A stretch of DNA of 37,292 bases from Bog-532 sp036495425 (GCA_036495425.1 DASXMW010000114.1:1-37292); one strand, 5' to 3'; shown: positions 14,668-22,179, numbered from the stretch's first letter. Program-made: numbers and translations. Notes: generated from the sequence alone by a model not told the origin.

Positions 14668-14711
14668 TTGTCCTCGCGGTGTACACATGGATAATCGTTC
14701 ATTGTTTACAA
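14668..14711 (+). promoter_or_regulatory. Promoter and palindromic operators of the GntR/FCD-SDR operon
   Basis: TTGTCC (14668-14673), a 16-bp spacer and GATAAT (14690-14695) form a likely promoter with start near 14702. TTGTTTACAA (14702-14711) is a palindromic FCD-GntR-type operator over the start point, and GTGTACAC (14679-14686) is a second palindrome between the -35 and -10. This fits autorepression by the downstream regulator. Confidence 0.55.
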
Positions 14712-14779
14712 GAATCGGTTGGCGGTCACCGAACGGTCCCGGGTGGACCTGACCGTCATCGTGGTCTGAAGGAGGAGCC

Positions 14780-14809
14780 GTGCTCACCTTCGGGGCGGTC
14801 AACCAGTGA
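14780..14809 (+). CDS. Possible 9-codon leader peptide MLTFGAVNQ
   Basis: The strongest ribosome site in this leader (AAGGAGGAG, 14769-14777) does not serve the regulator gene directly. It faces GTG 14780, which opens a nine-codon frame (MLTFGAVNQ) ending in TGA at 14807-14809. That stop overlaps the regulator's GTG 14806 as GTGA. The regulator has no better start: its frame is closed by TGA at 14767-14769 and contains no other start codon before 14806. Translational coupling through a leader peptide is the simplest reading. Confidence 0.4.
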   Translation: MLTFGAVNQ

Positions 14810-15570
14810 TCCGGCCCGCCCGGCCGGTCCGGCCCGCGCGGCCCGGATCCGCGCTCACGCCGCCAGGCCGCAAGTCGCTCGGTGACGACGTCGCCGACCG
14901 CCTGCGCGAGGCCATCCTGCACGGCGAACTGAACGCCGGGCAGCGCCTGCGGGAGGAAGAACTGGCCGCCCGCCTCCAGGTCAGCCGGGGTCCGGTGCGG
15001 GACGCGTTCGGCACCCTGGAACGCGAGGGCCTGATCCGCTCGTCCCGCCACCGGGGCGTCACGGTGGTGGAGCTGACCCTGCGCGACCTGCACGAGATCT
15101 ACACCCTGCGCTCGGCCCTGGAGCCGCTCGCGGTCAGCCTGGCCATCCGGCGTGGTACCGAGGCCGACCTGGCCGCGATCGAGTCGGCTCTGGACGAGTT
15201 CACCCGGGGGCTGAAACCCCGGATCAGCGAGCGCACCGCCGCCGATCTGGACGTGCAGTTCCACGACTCCATCTACCGGGCGGCCCGGCACGAGCGCCTG
15301 TACCGGACCTGGTCCCAGATCCGGATGCCCGCCTACTGGTTCATGCTGTCCCGCAACGTGGCCAGCGCGCGCTGGCGGGCCGAGACGGCCAGCGGCCACA
15401 CCCTGATCGTGGCCACCATCCGCGACGGCGACCAGGACGTGGCCCGCGAGGCGACCAGCGAGCACATCCGGACCGGCTTCAGCCGCATCGAAGCCAGTTA
15501 TCTGCTGGCGTTCCCGGGCCGGCAGGGCCTGGACGGCCGGGACAGCCACGACGGAGGCGGCCACCTGTGA
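14806..15570 (+). CDS. GntR-family regulator with FCD domain
   Basis: A 254-residue regulator. After an Arg/Pro-rich N-terminal tail, the winged helix (about residues 22-88) has DRLREAILHGELNAGQRLREEELAARL (region) and VSRGPVRDAF. The all-helical FCD domain (about 95-235) has IYTLRSALEPLAVSLA, then metal-ligand candidates in DLDVQFHDSIYRAA (Asp and His) and SGHTLIVATIRDGD (His). FCD regulators usually sense organic or sugar acids. It is coupled to the downstream SDR gene by a GTGA overlap and probably to a short leader frame upstream. The palindromes at 14679 and 14702 are its likely binding sites. Confidence 0.9.
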   Translation: MIRPARPVRPARPGSALTPPGRKSLGDDVADRLREAILHGELNAGQRLREEELAARLQVSRGPVRDAFGTLEREGLIRSSRHRGVTVVELTLRDLHEIYTLRSALEPLAVSLAIRRGTEADLAAIESALDEFTRGLKPRISERTAADLDVQFHDSIYRAARHERLYRTWSQIRMPAYWFMLSRNVASARWRAETASGHTLIVATIRDGDQDVAREATSEHIRTGFSRIEASYLLAFPGRQGLDGRDSHDGGGHL

Positions 15571-16325
15571 GCACCCCCGGCCCCCGGCCGCCGGTGGCCC
15601 TGGTCACCGGGGCCGCGGGCGGGATCGGGCGGGCCGCCGCCCTGCTGCTGGCCCGCCGCGGCTTCACCGTGGTCGGCCTGGACCTCGGCGACGCCGGCGA
15701 CCTCCAGGCCGAACTGCGCGACCAGCAGCCCGCCAGCGAGGTGCTGCGCGGCGACGTCAGCTCGGCCGCGCCGGTCGCGGCGGCCGTGGACCGGGCCGCC
15801 GCCCTGGGCCCGCTCACCACCCTGGTCAACTGCGCCGCCATCCTGACCTGCCACGACGTGGCCAGCACCGACGAGGACGAGTGGGACCGGGTCTTCGCCG
15901 TCAACGTCAAGGGCACCTACCTGACCTGCCGGTCGGCGGTCCCGCGGCTGCGCGCGGCGGGCGGCGGCTGCATCGTCAACCTGTCCTCGGTGCACGCCCT
16001 GGCCACCGTGCCGCACCTGGCCGCCTACGCGGCCAGCAAGGGCGCGGTGCTGGCCCTGTCCCGGCAGATGGCCATCGACTACGCGGCCGACGGCATCCGG
16101 GTCGTGCCGCTGATCGTGGGCAGCGTCGACACCGGGATGTCCCGGCAGCACGCGCTGGCCCAGGGCCTGCCGCCCGGGCACGCCGAGCCGGGCCGCCGCG
16201 AGCTGGGCCGGATGGCCGAGCCGGCCGAGGTGGCCCAGGTCATCGCCTACCTGGCCTCGGCCGAGGCGGGCTTCATCACCGGTTCGCCGGTGGTCGCGGA
16301 CGGCGGCATGCTCACCCGCCTGTGA
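15567..16325 (+). CDS. Short-chain dehydrogenase/reductase (sugar-type)
   Basis: A 252-residue classical SDR. TGAAGGIGRAA (about residues 15-25) binds the cofactor, NCAA lies near 90, and the active site is Ser in NLSSVHA with Tyr-Ala-Ala-Ser-Lys (YAASK, about 155-159). It ends in FITGSPVVADGGML. The Asp at the end of the second strand (GLDLGD) suggests NAD(H). GTG 15567 overlaps the regulator stop (GTGA), so regulator and enzyme are one operon. With an AGE-family epimerase fragment directly downstream, a sugar or sugar-acid dehydrogenase role is plausible, but the substrate is unknown. Confidence 0.9.
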   Translation: MSTPGPRPPVALVTGAAGGIGRAAALLLARRGFTVVGLDLGDAGDLQAELRDQQPASEVLRGDVSSAAPVAAAVDRAAALGPLTTLVNCAAILTCHDVASTDEDEWDRVFAVNVKGTYLTCRSAVPRLRAAGGGCIVNLSSVHALATVPHLAAYAASKGAVLALSRQMAIDYAADGIRVVPLIVGSVDTGMSRQHALAQGLPPGHAEPGRRELGRMAEPAEVAQVIAYLASAEAGFITGSPVVADGGMLTRL

Positions 16326-16338
16326 CCCGTGCCTGTGA

Positions 16339-16605
16339 TCTGGCCCGGAGGAAGCCCGTGCTCTTCTGGGCGCTGGGCAGCACCGGCGCCCCGATACCGC
16401 CGGCCTGTTCACCGAGGTCACCGGCCTGCTCGGGACCCGGTTCTTCGAGCCCGAGCAATTTCCATATATCGAAGGTTGGTCCCGCGACTGGACGAGCAGT
16501 GCGGGCTACCGCGGCCAGAACCCCAACATGCACCTGGCCGAGGCGTTCATGGCCGCGTCCGGGGCCACCGGCGACCCGGCCGCCGGGCCCGGCGCCCCCC
16601 TGGCC
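16339..16605 (+). pseudogene. Internal fragment of an AGE-family (N-acylglucosamine 2-epimerase-like) sugar isomerase
   Basis: Between the SDR stop and the convergent polymerase gene, one frame reads GLFTEVTGLLGTRFFEPEQF, then WSRDWTSSAGYRGQNPNMHL and AEAFMAASGATGD (from about 16399 to 16575). The block YRG-N-NMH-EAF-A is the core of the AGE epimerase/mannose isomerase family, whose proteins have about 400 residues. Only about 60 residues are recognisable, with no start before ATG 16528 and no family match after 16580. A tidy Shine-Dalgarno and GTG at 16347-16360 exist but in another frame. I read this as the remnant of a sugar gene that once followed the SDR. Confidence 0.7.
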
Positions 16606-18006
16606 TCAGGAGCGCGCCGGTCCCCGCGGGTCCCGGCCGCCCCATGGGTCGTAGTCGACCTCCAGCTCCTCCTGCTCCGGCCGCTCGCCCTCGGGCACGT
16701 GCTGGAGGTTCAGCCGGATCCGGGTCCAGGTCGAACTGCGGCCGCGCATCGAGTCGACCAGGACGTCGGCCGGGGCCAGGTGCGGCCAGACGGCGGGATG
16801 GCGTTCCTTCCAGCGTTCGAAGCCGGCCATGGCTTCGTCCTTGGTCTGGGCCCGGGCGATCTCGATCAGCGGCATCTTGGACTGGCGGCGGCCGGCCGGA
16901 TTCGGCGCCCGCCCGGCGGCTTTCGCCTCCGCCCCGGAGCCCTCATCAGCCCCGGCGGCCTCAGCTTCCCCGGAGCCCTCATCAGCCTTGGCTTTCTTTC
17001 CCCCCGACCGCCGCTTGGAAGGCTGAACCCGGGGCGCCTCGCCCGCCTGCCGGACAAAATGCGGCGGCCACGGCGCGTCCGGCAGCCCGGCCGCCTCGTC
17101 CCGCTCGGCCAGCTCGAGCAGGGACGCGATCGACCCGACCGCTTCGTCCATGCCCGCCCACGGGTCGCCCACCGCCGCGAACCGTTCCGGCACGGTGTCC
17201 ATGGTGAACGCGGCCGGATCGCAACCGGGCACTTCGTCCCAGGTCAGCGGGGTCGATACCCGGGCGTCGGGCAGCGGCCGGACCGAGTAGGCCGACGCGA
17301 TGGTGCGGTCCTTGGCGTTCTGGTTGTAGTCGACGAAGACTCCGTGCCGCTCTTCCTTCCACCATTTGCTGGTGGCGATGCCGGGGGCGCGGCGCTCGAT
17401 CTCCCGGGCCAGCGCGACCGCGGCCCGGCGCACGTCGGTGAACACCCACCGTGGCTCGATGCGGCAGTAGATGTGGAATCCCCGTGACCCCGACGTCTTG
17501 GGCCAGGCGGCCAGCCCGTAGTCTTCGAGCACGGCCCTGGCCACCAGGGCCACGTCCATGATCTGAGCCCATTCGATGCCCGGCACCGGGTCCAGGTCGA
17601 CCCGCAGCTCGTCGGGGTGGTCCAGGTCGCTGGCCCGGATCGGGTGCGGGTTGAGGTCGATGCAGCCCAGGTTGATCACCCAGGCCAGAGCGGCCGCGTC
17701 CTCGACCACGACCTCGCTGGCGGTCCGGCCGGACGGGAACTTCAGCTCCACGGTCCTGATGAAGTCCGGCCGCTTGTCCGGGGCCCGCTTCTGAAAGAAG
17801 GCCGGGCCCTCGGCTCCGTTCACGAACCGCTTCAGCGCCATCGGCCGCCCGGCCACCCCGCGCACCGCTCCGTCCGCCACCGACAGGTAGTAGCGGACCA
17901 GATCCAGCTTGGTCCGGCCGTCCCGCGGGAAGAACACCTTGCCCGGATTGGTCACGGTGATTTCCCGGCCTGCTACTTCGACTACCTCAGCCTTTGCCCC
18001 CGGCAT
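16606..18006 (-). CDS. LigD-type DNA polymerase domain protein, copy 2
   Basis: A 466-residue protein. Residues about 5-300 are a LigD primase-polymerase domain: TNPGKVFFPRDGRTKLDLVRYY (start of fold), ELRVDLDPVPG (catalytic Asp pair), KTSGSRGFHIYCRI (motif II) and RTIASAYSVRPLPDARVSTPLTWDE. A Lys/Glu/Ala-rich linker follows (about 340-385), then a C-terminal segment rich in charged and Trp residues (WKERHPAVWPHLAPADVLVDSMRG). It is distinct from the shorter copy at 10042: motif spacing and tail differ. No ligase domain is fused. ATG 18006 has TAATGT 7 nt upstream and no Shine-Dalgarno, so it is probably leaderless, and lies only 30 bp from the divergent DUF1697 start. Confidence 0.88.
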   Translation of the reverse strand: MPGAKAEVVEVAGREITVTNPGKVFFPRDGRTKLDLVRYYLSVADGAVRGVAGRPMALKRFVNGAEGPAFFQKRAPDKRPDFIRTVELKFPSGRTASEVVVEDAAALAWVINLGCIDLNPHPIRASDLDHPDELRVDLDPVPGIEWAQIMDVALVARAVLEDYGLAAWPKTSGSRGFHIYCRIEPRWVFTDVRRAAVALAREIERRAPGIATSKWWKEERHGVFVDYNQNAKDRTIASAYSVRPLPDARVSTPLTWDEVPGCDPAAFTMDTVPERFAAVGDPWAGMDEAVGSIASLLELAERDEAAGLPDAPWPPHFVRQAGEAPRVQPSKRRSGGKKAKADEGSGEAEAAGADEGSGAEAKAAGRAPNPAGRRQSKMPLIEIARAQTKDEAMAGFERWKERHPAVWPHLAPADVLVDSMRGRSSTWTRIRLNLQHVPEGERPEQEELEVDYDPWGGRDPRGPARS

Positions 18007-18036
18007 GGTGGCTACATTACGTGGCAGGATGCCAGA
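18007..18036. promoter_or_regulatory. 30-bp divergent leaderless promoter pair
   Basis: Leftward TAATGT (complement of 18014-18019) lies 7 nt before ATG 18006. Rightward CAGGAT (18025-18030) lies 6 nt before GTG 18037. The two -10 elements are separated by 5 bp, so each promoter must extend into the coding region of the opposite gene. Confidence 0.5.
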
Positions 18037-18591
18037 GTGCCTACCCACGTCGCCCTGCTGCGAGGCATCAACGTCGGCGGCCACAACCGGGTGCCAATGC
18101 CTGAGCTGCGGGCGCTGATGACCGAGCTTGGGCACACCGACGTGGCCACCTACATCCAGAGCGGCAACGCGGTCTTCACCAGCCAGGATGCCGATACCGG
18201 CCAGCTCGCCGACGAGCTGGAGCAGGCCATCGCCGGTCGGCTCGACGTCAGCTGCGGGGTGGTCGTGATCACCCGGGACGAGCTCCAGCAGGTCATCGAC
18301 GACAACCCGTTCCCGGCCGAGGACAACCCCAAGGCGTTGCACGCGGTGTTCCGCCGGGCCGAGCTAACCGAAGCCGAGCGGGCCCAGGTGACCGAGGCGC
18401 AGGGGCGCGCCCAGGCCAAGGGCTGCGAGGACGAGGCGTTCATCGTGGGCCGGACCATGTTCCTGCACACCCCGAACGGACTGGGCCGCAGCGAGCTGTC
18501 GGCCCAGTTGTCCCGCACCGCCGCGTCCAAGACCGGCACCGCCCGCAACTGGGCCACCGTGCACAAGCTCCGTGCCATGCTCGACGCCTGA
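18037..18591 (+). CDS. DUF1697 family protein
   Basis: A 184-residue protein of the DUF1697 family. The hallmark N-terminus is present: VALLRGINVGGHNRVPMPELRAL, followed by TYIQSGNAVF; the C-terminus has GRTMFLHTPNGLGRSELS and the final TARNWATVHKL. The fold of relatives is a ferredoxin-like dimer; the biochemical role is not known. GTG 18037 is 6 nt behind CAGGAT and lacks a Shine-Dalgarno. It is divergent from LigD-type polymerase copy 2. Confidence 0.88.
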   Translation: MPTHVALLRGINVGGHNRVPMPELRALMTELGHTDVATYIQSGNAVFTSQDADTGQLADELEQAIAGRLDVSCGVVVITRDELQQVIDDNPFPAEDNPKALHAVFRRAELTEAERAQVTEAQGRAQAKGCEDEAFIVGRTMFLHTPNGLGRSELSAQLSRTAASKTGTARNWATVHKLRAMLDA

Positions 18592-18685
18592 CCGGCCGGC
18601 ACGGCTGACTGAGGTCGGCCACCCCTCTCGTGATCTTGAATGTCGGGACTTGTGCGTATCAAGCGTGGTCTTTTGGCGGACAGTG

Positions 18686-18714
18686 TTGACAACGCTCCCG
18701 GGTCGTTCGAGACT
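18686..18714 (+). promoter_or_regulatory. Promoter of the GH127-like gene
   Basis: A consensus TTGACA (18686-18691) is followed by 17 bp and GAGACT (18709-18714), placing the start near 18721 and leaving a 5' leader of about 265 nt before ATG 18988. Confidence 0.45.
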
Positions 18715-18744
18715 CAATGCGCGAAGGAAAAGGGTTTCTCCAAA

Positions 18745-18758
18745 TGTGAGCGCTAACA
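18745..18758. promoter_or_regulatory. LacI-type operator TGTGAGCGCTAACA
   Basis: The 14-mer is a near-perfect palindrome (TGTnAGCGCTnACA) with the central CG step and AGCGCT core typical of actinobacterial LacI/GalR operators. It lies about 25 nt after the predicted transcription start, a repressing position. No LacI gene is in the window. Confidence 0.55.
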
Positions 18759-18772
18759 ACGAGCGCGCGCAC

Positions 18773-18905
18773 GCGGACCCGCGGACACGCGGATTCGCAG
18801 GCACGCGGAGACGCGAACTCGCGAACTCGCGAACAAGCGGGACTCGCGAACTCGCGGACTCGCGGACTCGAACTGGCGGGCTCGCACACGCGGACTCGCG
18901 AGCCC
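18773..18905. repeat. 8-bp tandem repeat array in the GH127 leader
   Basis: About 15 units of an octamer close to GCGGACTC or GCGAACTC. Clear units start at 18773, 18781, 18789, 18797, 18805, 18813, 18821, 18829, 18837 (9 bp), 18846, 18854, 18862, then, after a 20-bp break, 18890 and 18898. A period of 8 is not a codon multiple, so the array is not protein-coding. The rest of the intergenic region (18592-18772) holds the promoter and LacI-type operator. Confidence 0.8.
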
Positions 18906-18987
18906 GCGCGACGCGGGGAAACGCCCGAACTCACTCGCGCTGGGTCCGGCCGGGCCCGGTCACGCTGGCAACGTCGGGAGCGGATTC

Positions 18988-21894
18988 ATGGGCGAAGGCA
19001 CGGGAATGCACAGGAAGATCTCCCGGCGGGACGCGCTGCGGCTGAGCGCGCTGGCCGCGGCGGCGCCGTCGGTGGCGGGGCTGTTCCCGGGCACCGCTCA
19101 CGGCGCGACGGTCCCCGCCGCCAAGCCGGGGCTGGCGGGCCCGGCGGTCCCGCCCGGCTCGGTCCCGCCCGGCCCGCCGGTCCCCAGCAGCTGGGTGGTC
19201 AAGGACTTCGACCTCGACCAGGTGACCCTGGGCCAGAGCATTTTCTCGGCCCACCGGGATCTGATGCTGAAGTTCGCCAGCAGCTACCCGGCTGACAACA
19301 TGCTGTACAACTTCCGGGCCAACGCCGGGCTGCCCAACCCGGCCGGGGCCAAGCCGGTCGGCGGCTGGGACACCCCGGACGGGAACCTGCGCGGGCACTC
19401 CACCGGGCACTTCATGACCCTGCTGGCCCAGGCCTACGCGGGCGGCGGCGGTGAGGCCTACAAGAGCGAGCTCGACTACATCGTGTCCGCGCTCGGCGAG
19501 TGCCAGGACGCGCTGAACGCGATGGTCGGCCAGCCCGCGCCGCCGCCCCCGCCGGTGAGCTGGGTGTCCGGGAAGTTCGGCAACGCCGTCAAGCTCAGCG
19601 GCAACGGCCAGTACGTGTCGCTGCCCGCCGGCATCGTCAGCTCGCTGACCGACTTCACCGTGGCCTGCTGGGTCAACCCGGCCGCCGTCACCACCTGGTC
19701 GCGGATCTTCGACTTCGGCACCGGGACGACCAGCTACATGTTCCTGGCCGCCAGCGCCGGTTCCGGGCCCAGGTTCTCGATCACCACCAGCGGCAGCGGC
19801 GGCGAGCAGCGGCTCAACACGACCACCAAGCTGCCCGCTGGGCAGTGGTCGCACGTCGCGGTCACCCTGTCCGGCGGCACGGCCACCCTGTACGTCAACG
19901 GGACGGCCGTGGCCAGCAACAGCGGCGTGACGCTGACACCGTCCAGCCTCGGCTCCACCGGCAACAACTGGATCGGCCGGTCGCAGTTCGGCGACCCCGA
20001 CCTGAACGCCGCGGTGGACGAGTTCCAGATCTATGATCACGCCCTCACCGCGGCCGAGGTCCAGTCCCTGACCGCCAGCGCCGGCGGGTCGCCGGGCGGC
20101 GGCAACGTGGCCTGGTACCACTTCGACGAGACCAGCGGCAGCACCGTCGCCGACTCCTCCGGCCACAGCCGGGACGCCACCGCGGTCACCACCAGCACCG
20201 GCGCGCCGGGCCCGAGCCACGCGGGATACCTGGCCGCCTACCCCGAGACCCAGTTCATCCTGCTGGAGCAGTACGCGACCTACCCGACCATCTGGGCTCC
20301 CTGGTACACGTGCCACATGATCATGCGGGGGCTGCTCGACGCCTACCGGCTGACCGGGAACGAGCAGGCGCTGCCGATCGTGCTCGGCATGGCCGACTGG
20401 GCCTACAGCCGGCTGGGCCACCTGCCCCGGGAACAGCTCGACAACATGTGGAAGATCTACATCGCGGGCGAATACAACGCGATGCCGGTGGTCCTGGCCG
20501 AGCTGTACGCCATGACCGGCAACAAGAACTATCTGGTCACGGCCGAGTGCTTCGTCAACACCTACCTGTTCGCGGACGCCGTCAGCAACCAGGACACCCT
20601 CGACGGCGAGCACGCCAACCAGCACATCCCGCAGTACCAGGGCTACCTGCGGATCTATGAATACGCCCGGCAGGTCGACTACTACACCCGGCCCGACTAC
20701 TACACGGCGGCGGCCAACTTCTGGGACATGGTGGTGCCCCACCGCATCTACGTCGACGGCGGCATGGCCGGATCGGGCGAGATATTCGGCGCGCGGGACG
20801 TCATCGCGGGCTCGATCGAGGCCGCCAACGCCGAGGGCTGCCCGCTCTACAACATGCTCAAGCTGAGCCGGAGCCTGTTCTTCCACGATCCGGACCCGAA
20901 GTACATGCAGTACTTCGAGCGCGGCCTCTACGGCCAGATCATCTCCCGGCGGCAGAACGCCAGCAGCGCCACTGATCCCCTGGTCACCTACTTCCTGCCG
21001 GTGGACCCGGGCGCGGTCCGGGACTACGCGGGCAACCTGGGCGACTGCGACGGCGGCACCGGGCCGGAGGACCACACCAAGTTCCAGGAGTCGATCTACT
21101 TCCGCTCGGTGGACGACTCGGTCCTCTACGTGAACCTCTACATGGCCTCCACCTTGCACTGGCCGGAGCGGGGCTTCACCATCGAGCAGACCACCGACTA
21201 CCCGACCGATCCCTCGGGCCAGGTCCGGCTGACCGTGCAGGGCCGGGGCCGCCTGGAGATCAAGCTCCGCGTCCCGTACTGGGTCCGCGACGGCTTCACG
21301 GTGCGGGTCAACGGGGTCAGGCAGCGGCTCAGCAGTGTGGCCGGCCGCTACGTTTCGCTGACCCGGGAATGGTCCCCCGGCGACACCGTCCAGCTGTCGA
21401 TGCCGTTCAGCCTGCGCATGGAGCGGACGCTGGACCAGCCGCAGACCCAGACCATCGCCTACGGCCCGATCCCGCTGGTCGCCCAGAGCGCCGACCAGGA
21501 CTACCTGGAGCTCAGCTTCTTCAAGGACTTCACGCTGTCCGGCGACCTCACCCACGCGATCAAGCCCGCGGGCGCGCCGATGACGTTCACCACCAACGGT
21601 TACACGCTGGTGCCGTTCTACAACGACGACACCAGCCCGTACCACGTCTACTTCCACCGGTCCGAGCCGGAGATCGTGTTCGGCTCGGTGGACTCGGGCG
21701 TGGCCAACGTCCAGCGCAGCGACGGCCTGTCCTTCCTGGACCTGGTCTGGGAACAGGCCCCGTTCGCCAGCCGCGGCCAGTTCCGCAAGGCCGTCGCCGC
21801 GACCGCGTCGGAGTTTGTCAAGGCGGCCCTGCTGACGGCGGCTCAGCAAGGCCAGATCGTGAGCGCGGCCGCCCGCGCCCAGCTCAACCCCTGA
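18988..21894 (+). CDS. Secreted GH127/DUF1680-like glycoside hydrolase with inserted LamG domain
   Basis: A 968-residue exported protein. SRRDALRLSALAAAA (about residues 13-27) is a Tat signal. The (alpha/alpha)6 barrel starts with WDTPDGNLRGHSTGHFMTLL, is interrupted by a LamG/concanavalin-like domain (about 190-365; FTVACWVNP, WSHVAVTLSGGTATLYVNG, VDEFQIYDHALTAAEV), and resumes at FILLEQYATYPTIWAPWYTC. Catalytic-region blocks are EGCPLYNMLKLSRSLF and DCDGGTGPEDHTKFQESIYF. GH127 beta-L-arabinofuranosidases use a zinc-thiolate centre with several Cys; here the usual CC pair appears as Cys-Asp. The expected substrate is arabinofuranosyl glycan, but the changed pair makes this uncertain. It sits behind a LacI operator and repeat leader. 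Confidence 0.87.
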   Translation: MGEGTGMHRKISRRDALRLSALAAAAPSVAGLFPGTAHGATVPAAKPGLAGPAVPPGSVPPGPPVPSSWVVKDFDLDQVTLGQSIFSAHRDLMLKFASSYPADNMLYNFRANAGLPNPAGAKPVGGWDTPDGNLRGHSTGHFMTLLAQAYAGGGGEAYKSELDYIVSALGECQDALNAMVGQPAPPPPPVSWVSGKFGNAVKLSGNGQYVSLPAGIVSSLTDFTVACWVNPAAVTTWSRIFDFGTGTTSYMFLAASAGSGPRFSITTSGSGGEQRLNTTTKLPAGQWSHVAVTLSGGTATLYVNGTAVASNSGVTLTPSSLGSTGNNWIGRSQFGDPDLNAAVDEFQIYDHALTAAEVQSLTASAGGSPGGGNVAWYHFDETSGSTVADSSGHSRDATAVTTSTGAPGPSHAGYLAAYPETQFILLEQYATYPTIWAPWYTCHMIMRGLLDAYRLTGNEQALPIVLGMADWAYSRLGHLPREQLDNMWKIYIAGEYNAMPVVLAELYAMTGNKNYLVTAECFVNTYLFADAVSNQDTLDGEHANQHIPQYQGYLRIYEYARQVDYYTRPDYYTAAANFWDMVVPHRIYVDGGMAGSGEIFGARDVIAGSIEAANAEGCPLYNMLKLSRSLFFHDPDPKYMQYFERGLYGQIISRRQNASSATDPLVTYFLPVDPGAVRDYAGNLGDCDGGTGPEDHTKFQESIYFRSVDDSVLYVNLYMASTLHWPERGFTIEQTTDYPTDPSGQVRLTVQGRGRLEIKLRVPYWVRDGFTVRVNGVRQRLSSVAGRYVSLTREWSPGDTVQLSMPFSLRMERTLDQPQTQTIAYGPIPLVAQSADQDYLELSFFKDFTLSGDLTHAIKPAGAPMTFTTNGYTLVPFYNDDTSPYHVYFHRSEPEIVFGSVDSGVANVQRSDGLSFLDLVWEQAPFASRGQFRKAVAATASEFVKAALLTAAQQGQIVSAAARAQLNP

Positions 21895-21983
21895 CCGGCC
21901 GGGCCATGCCCCCGGGTTTGTGGTCAATAAACGTCGTCATCACGACAGAAATCGACCACTTTTCTGGCTCCTGACCTGCCCCG

Positions 21984-22076
21984 CAGGCCCGGGGGTGCCC
22001 GGCGGCCAGGCCCGGGGGCACCCGACGGCCAGGCCCCGGGGTGCCCGGGGGGCCAGGCCCGGGTGCGCCCGGGGGC
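21984..22076. repeat. 23-bp tandem repeat, four units
   Basis: Four head-to-tail units start at 21984, 22007, 22030 (24 bp) and 22054, each beginning CAGGCCCCGGG or CAGGCCCGGG and containing GTGCCCGG or its variant. The units can form strong hairpins. They lie between the convergent ends of the GH127-like and RHH genes and may block read-through; no T-tract is present. I see nothing else in 21895-22179. Confidence 0.7.
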
Positions 22077-22179
22077 CCATGAGCCCGCGCGGCTCGTGGG
22101 CCGCCCGGCGGCCCGTGCGCCCGGCGCACCCGCGCCCCATCGCGGCGAGGACGCCCACAATGGATCGCAGCCGTCCGGC

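Noticed and set aside
16347..16380. New small gene starting at GTG 16358 behind a good Shine-Dalgarno
   Set aside because: The frame encodes a short nondescript peptide, whereas the neighbouring frame carries the AGE-family match; the ribosome site is probably left over from the decayed gene.
6550..16475. Shared string TATCGAAGGT at about 6550 and 16467
   Set aside because: One copy is in the phosphonate promoter region, the other encodes part of the epimerase remnant (YIEG); a 10-mer shared once is compatible with chance.
18773..18905. CRISPR array or coding repeat
   Set aside because: Units are 8 bp, contiguous, with no spacers; the frame of the repeat shifts every unit.
18931..21927. A very long open frame (nearly 1000 codons) antisense to the GH127-like gene
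   Set aside because: It mirrors the codon positions of a clear glycosidase in GC-rich DNA, is Arg/Gly/Val/Asp-rich without any family motif, and has no start signals.
21984..22076. CRISPR-like repeats
   Set aside because: Units are 23 bp head to tail with no unique spacers.
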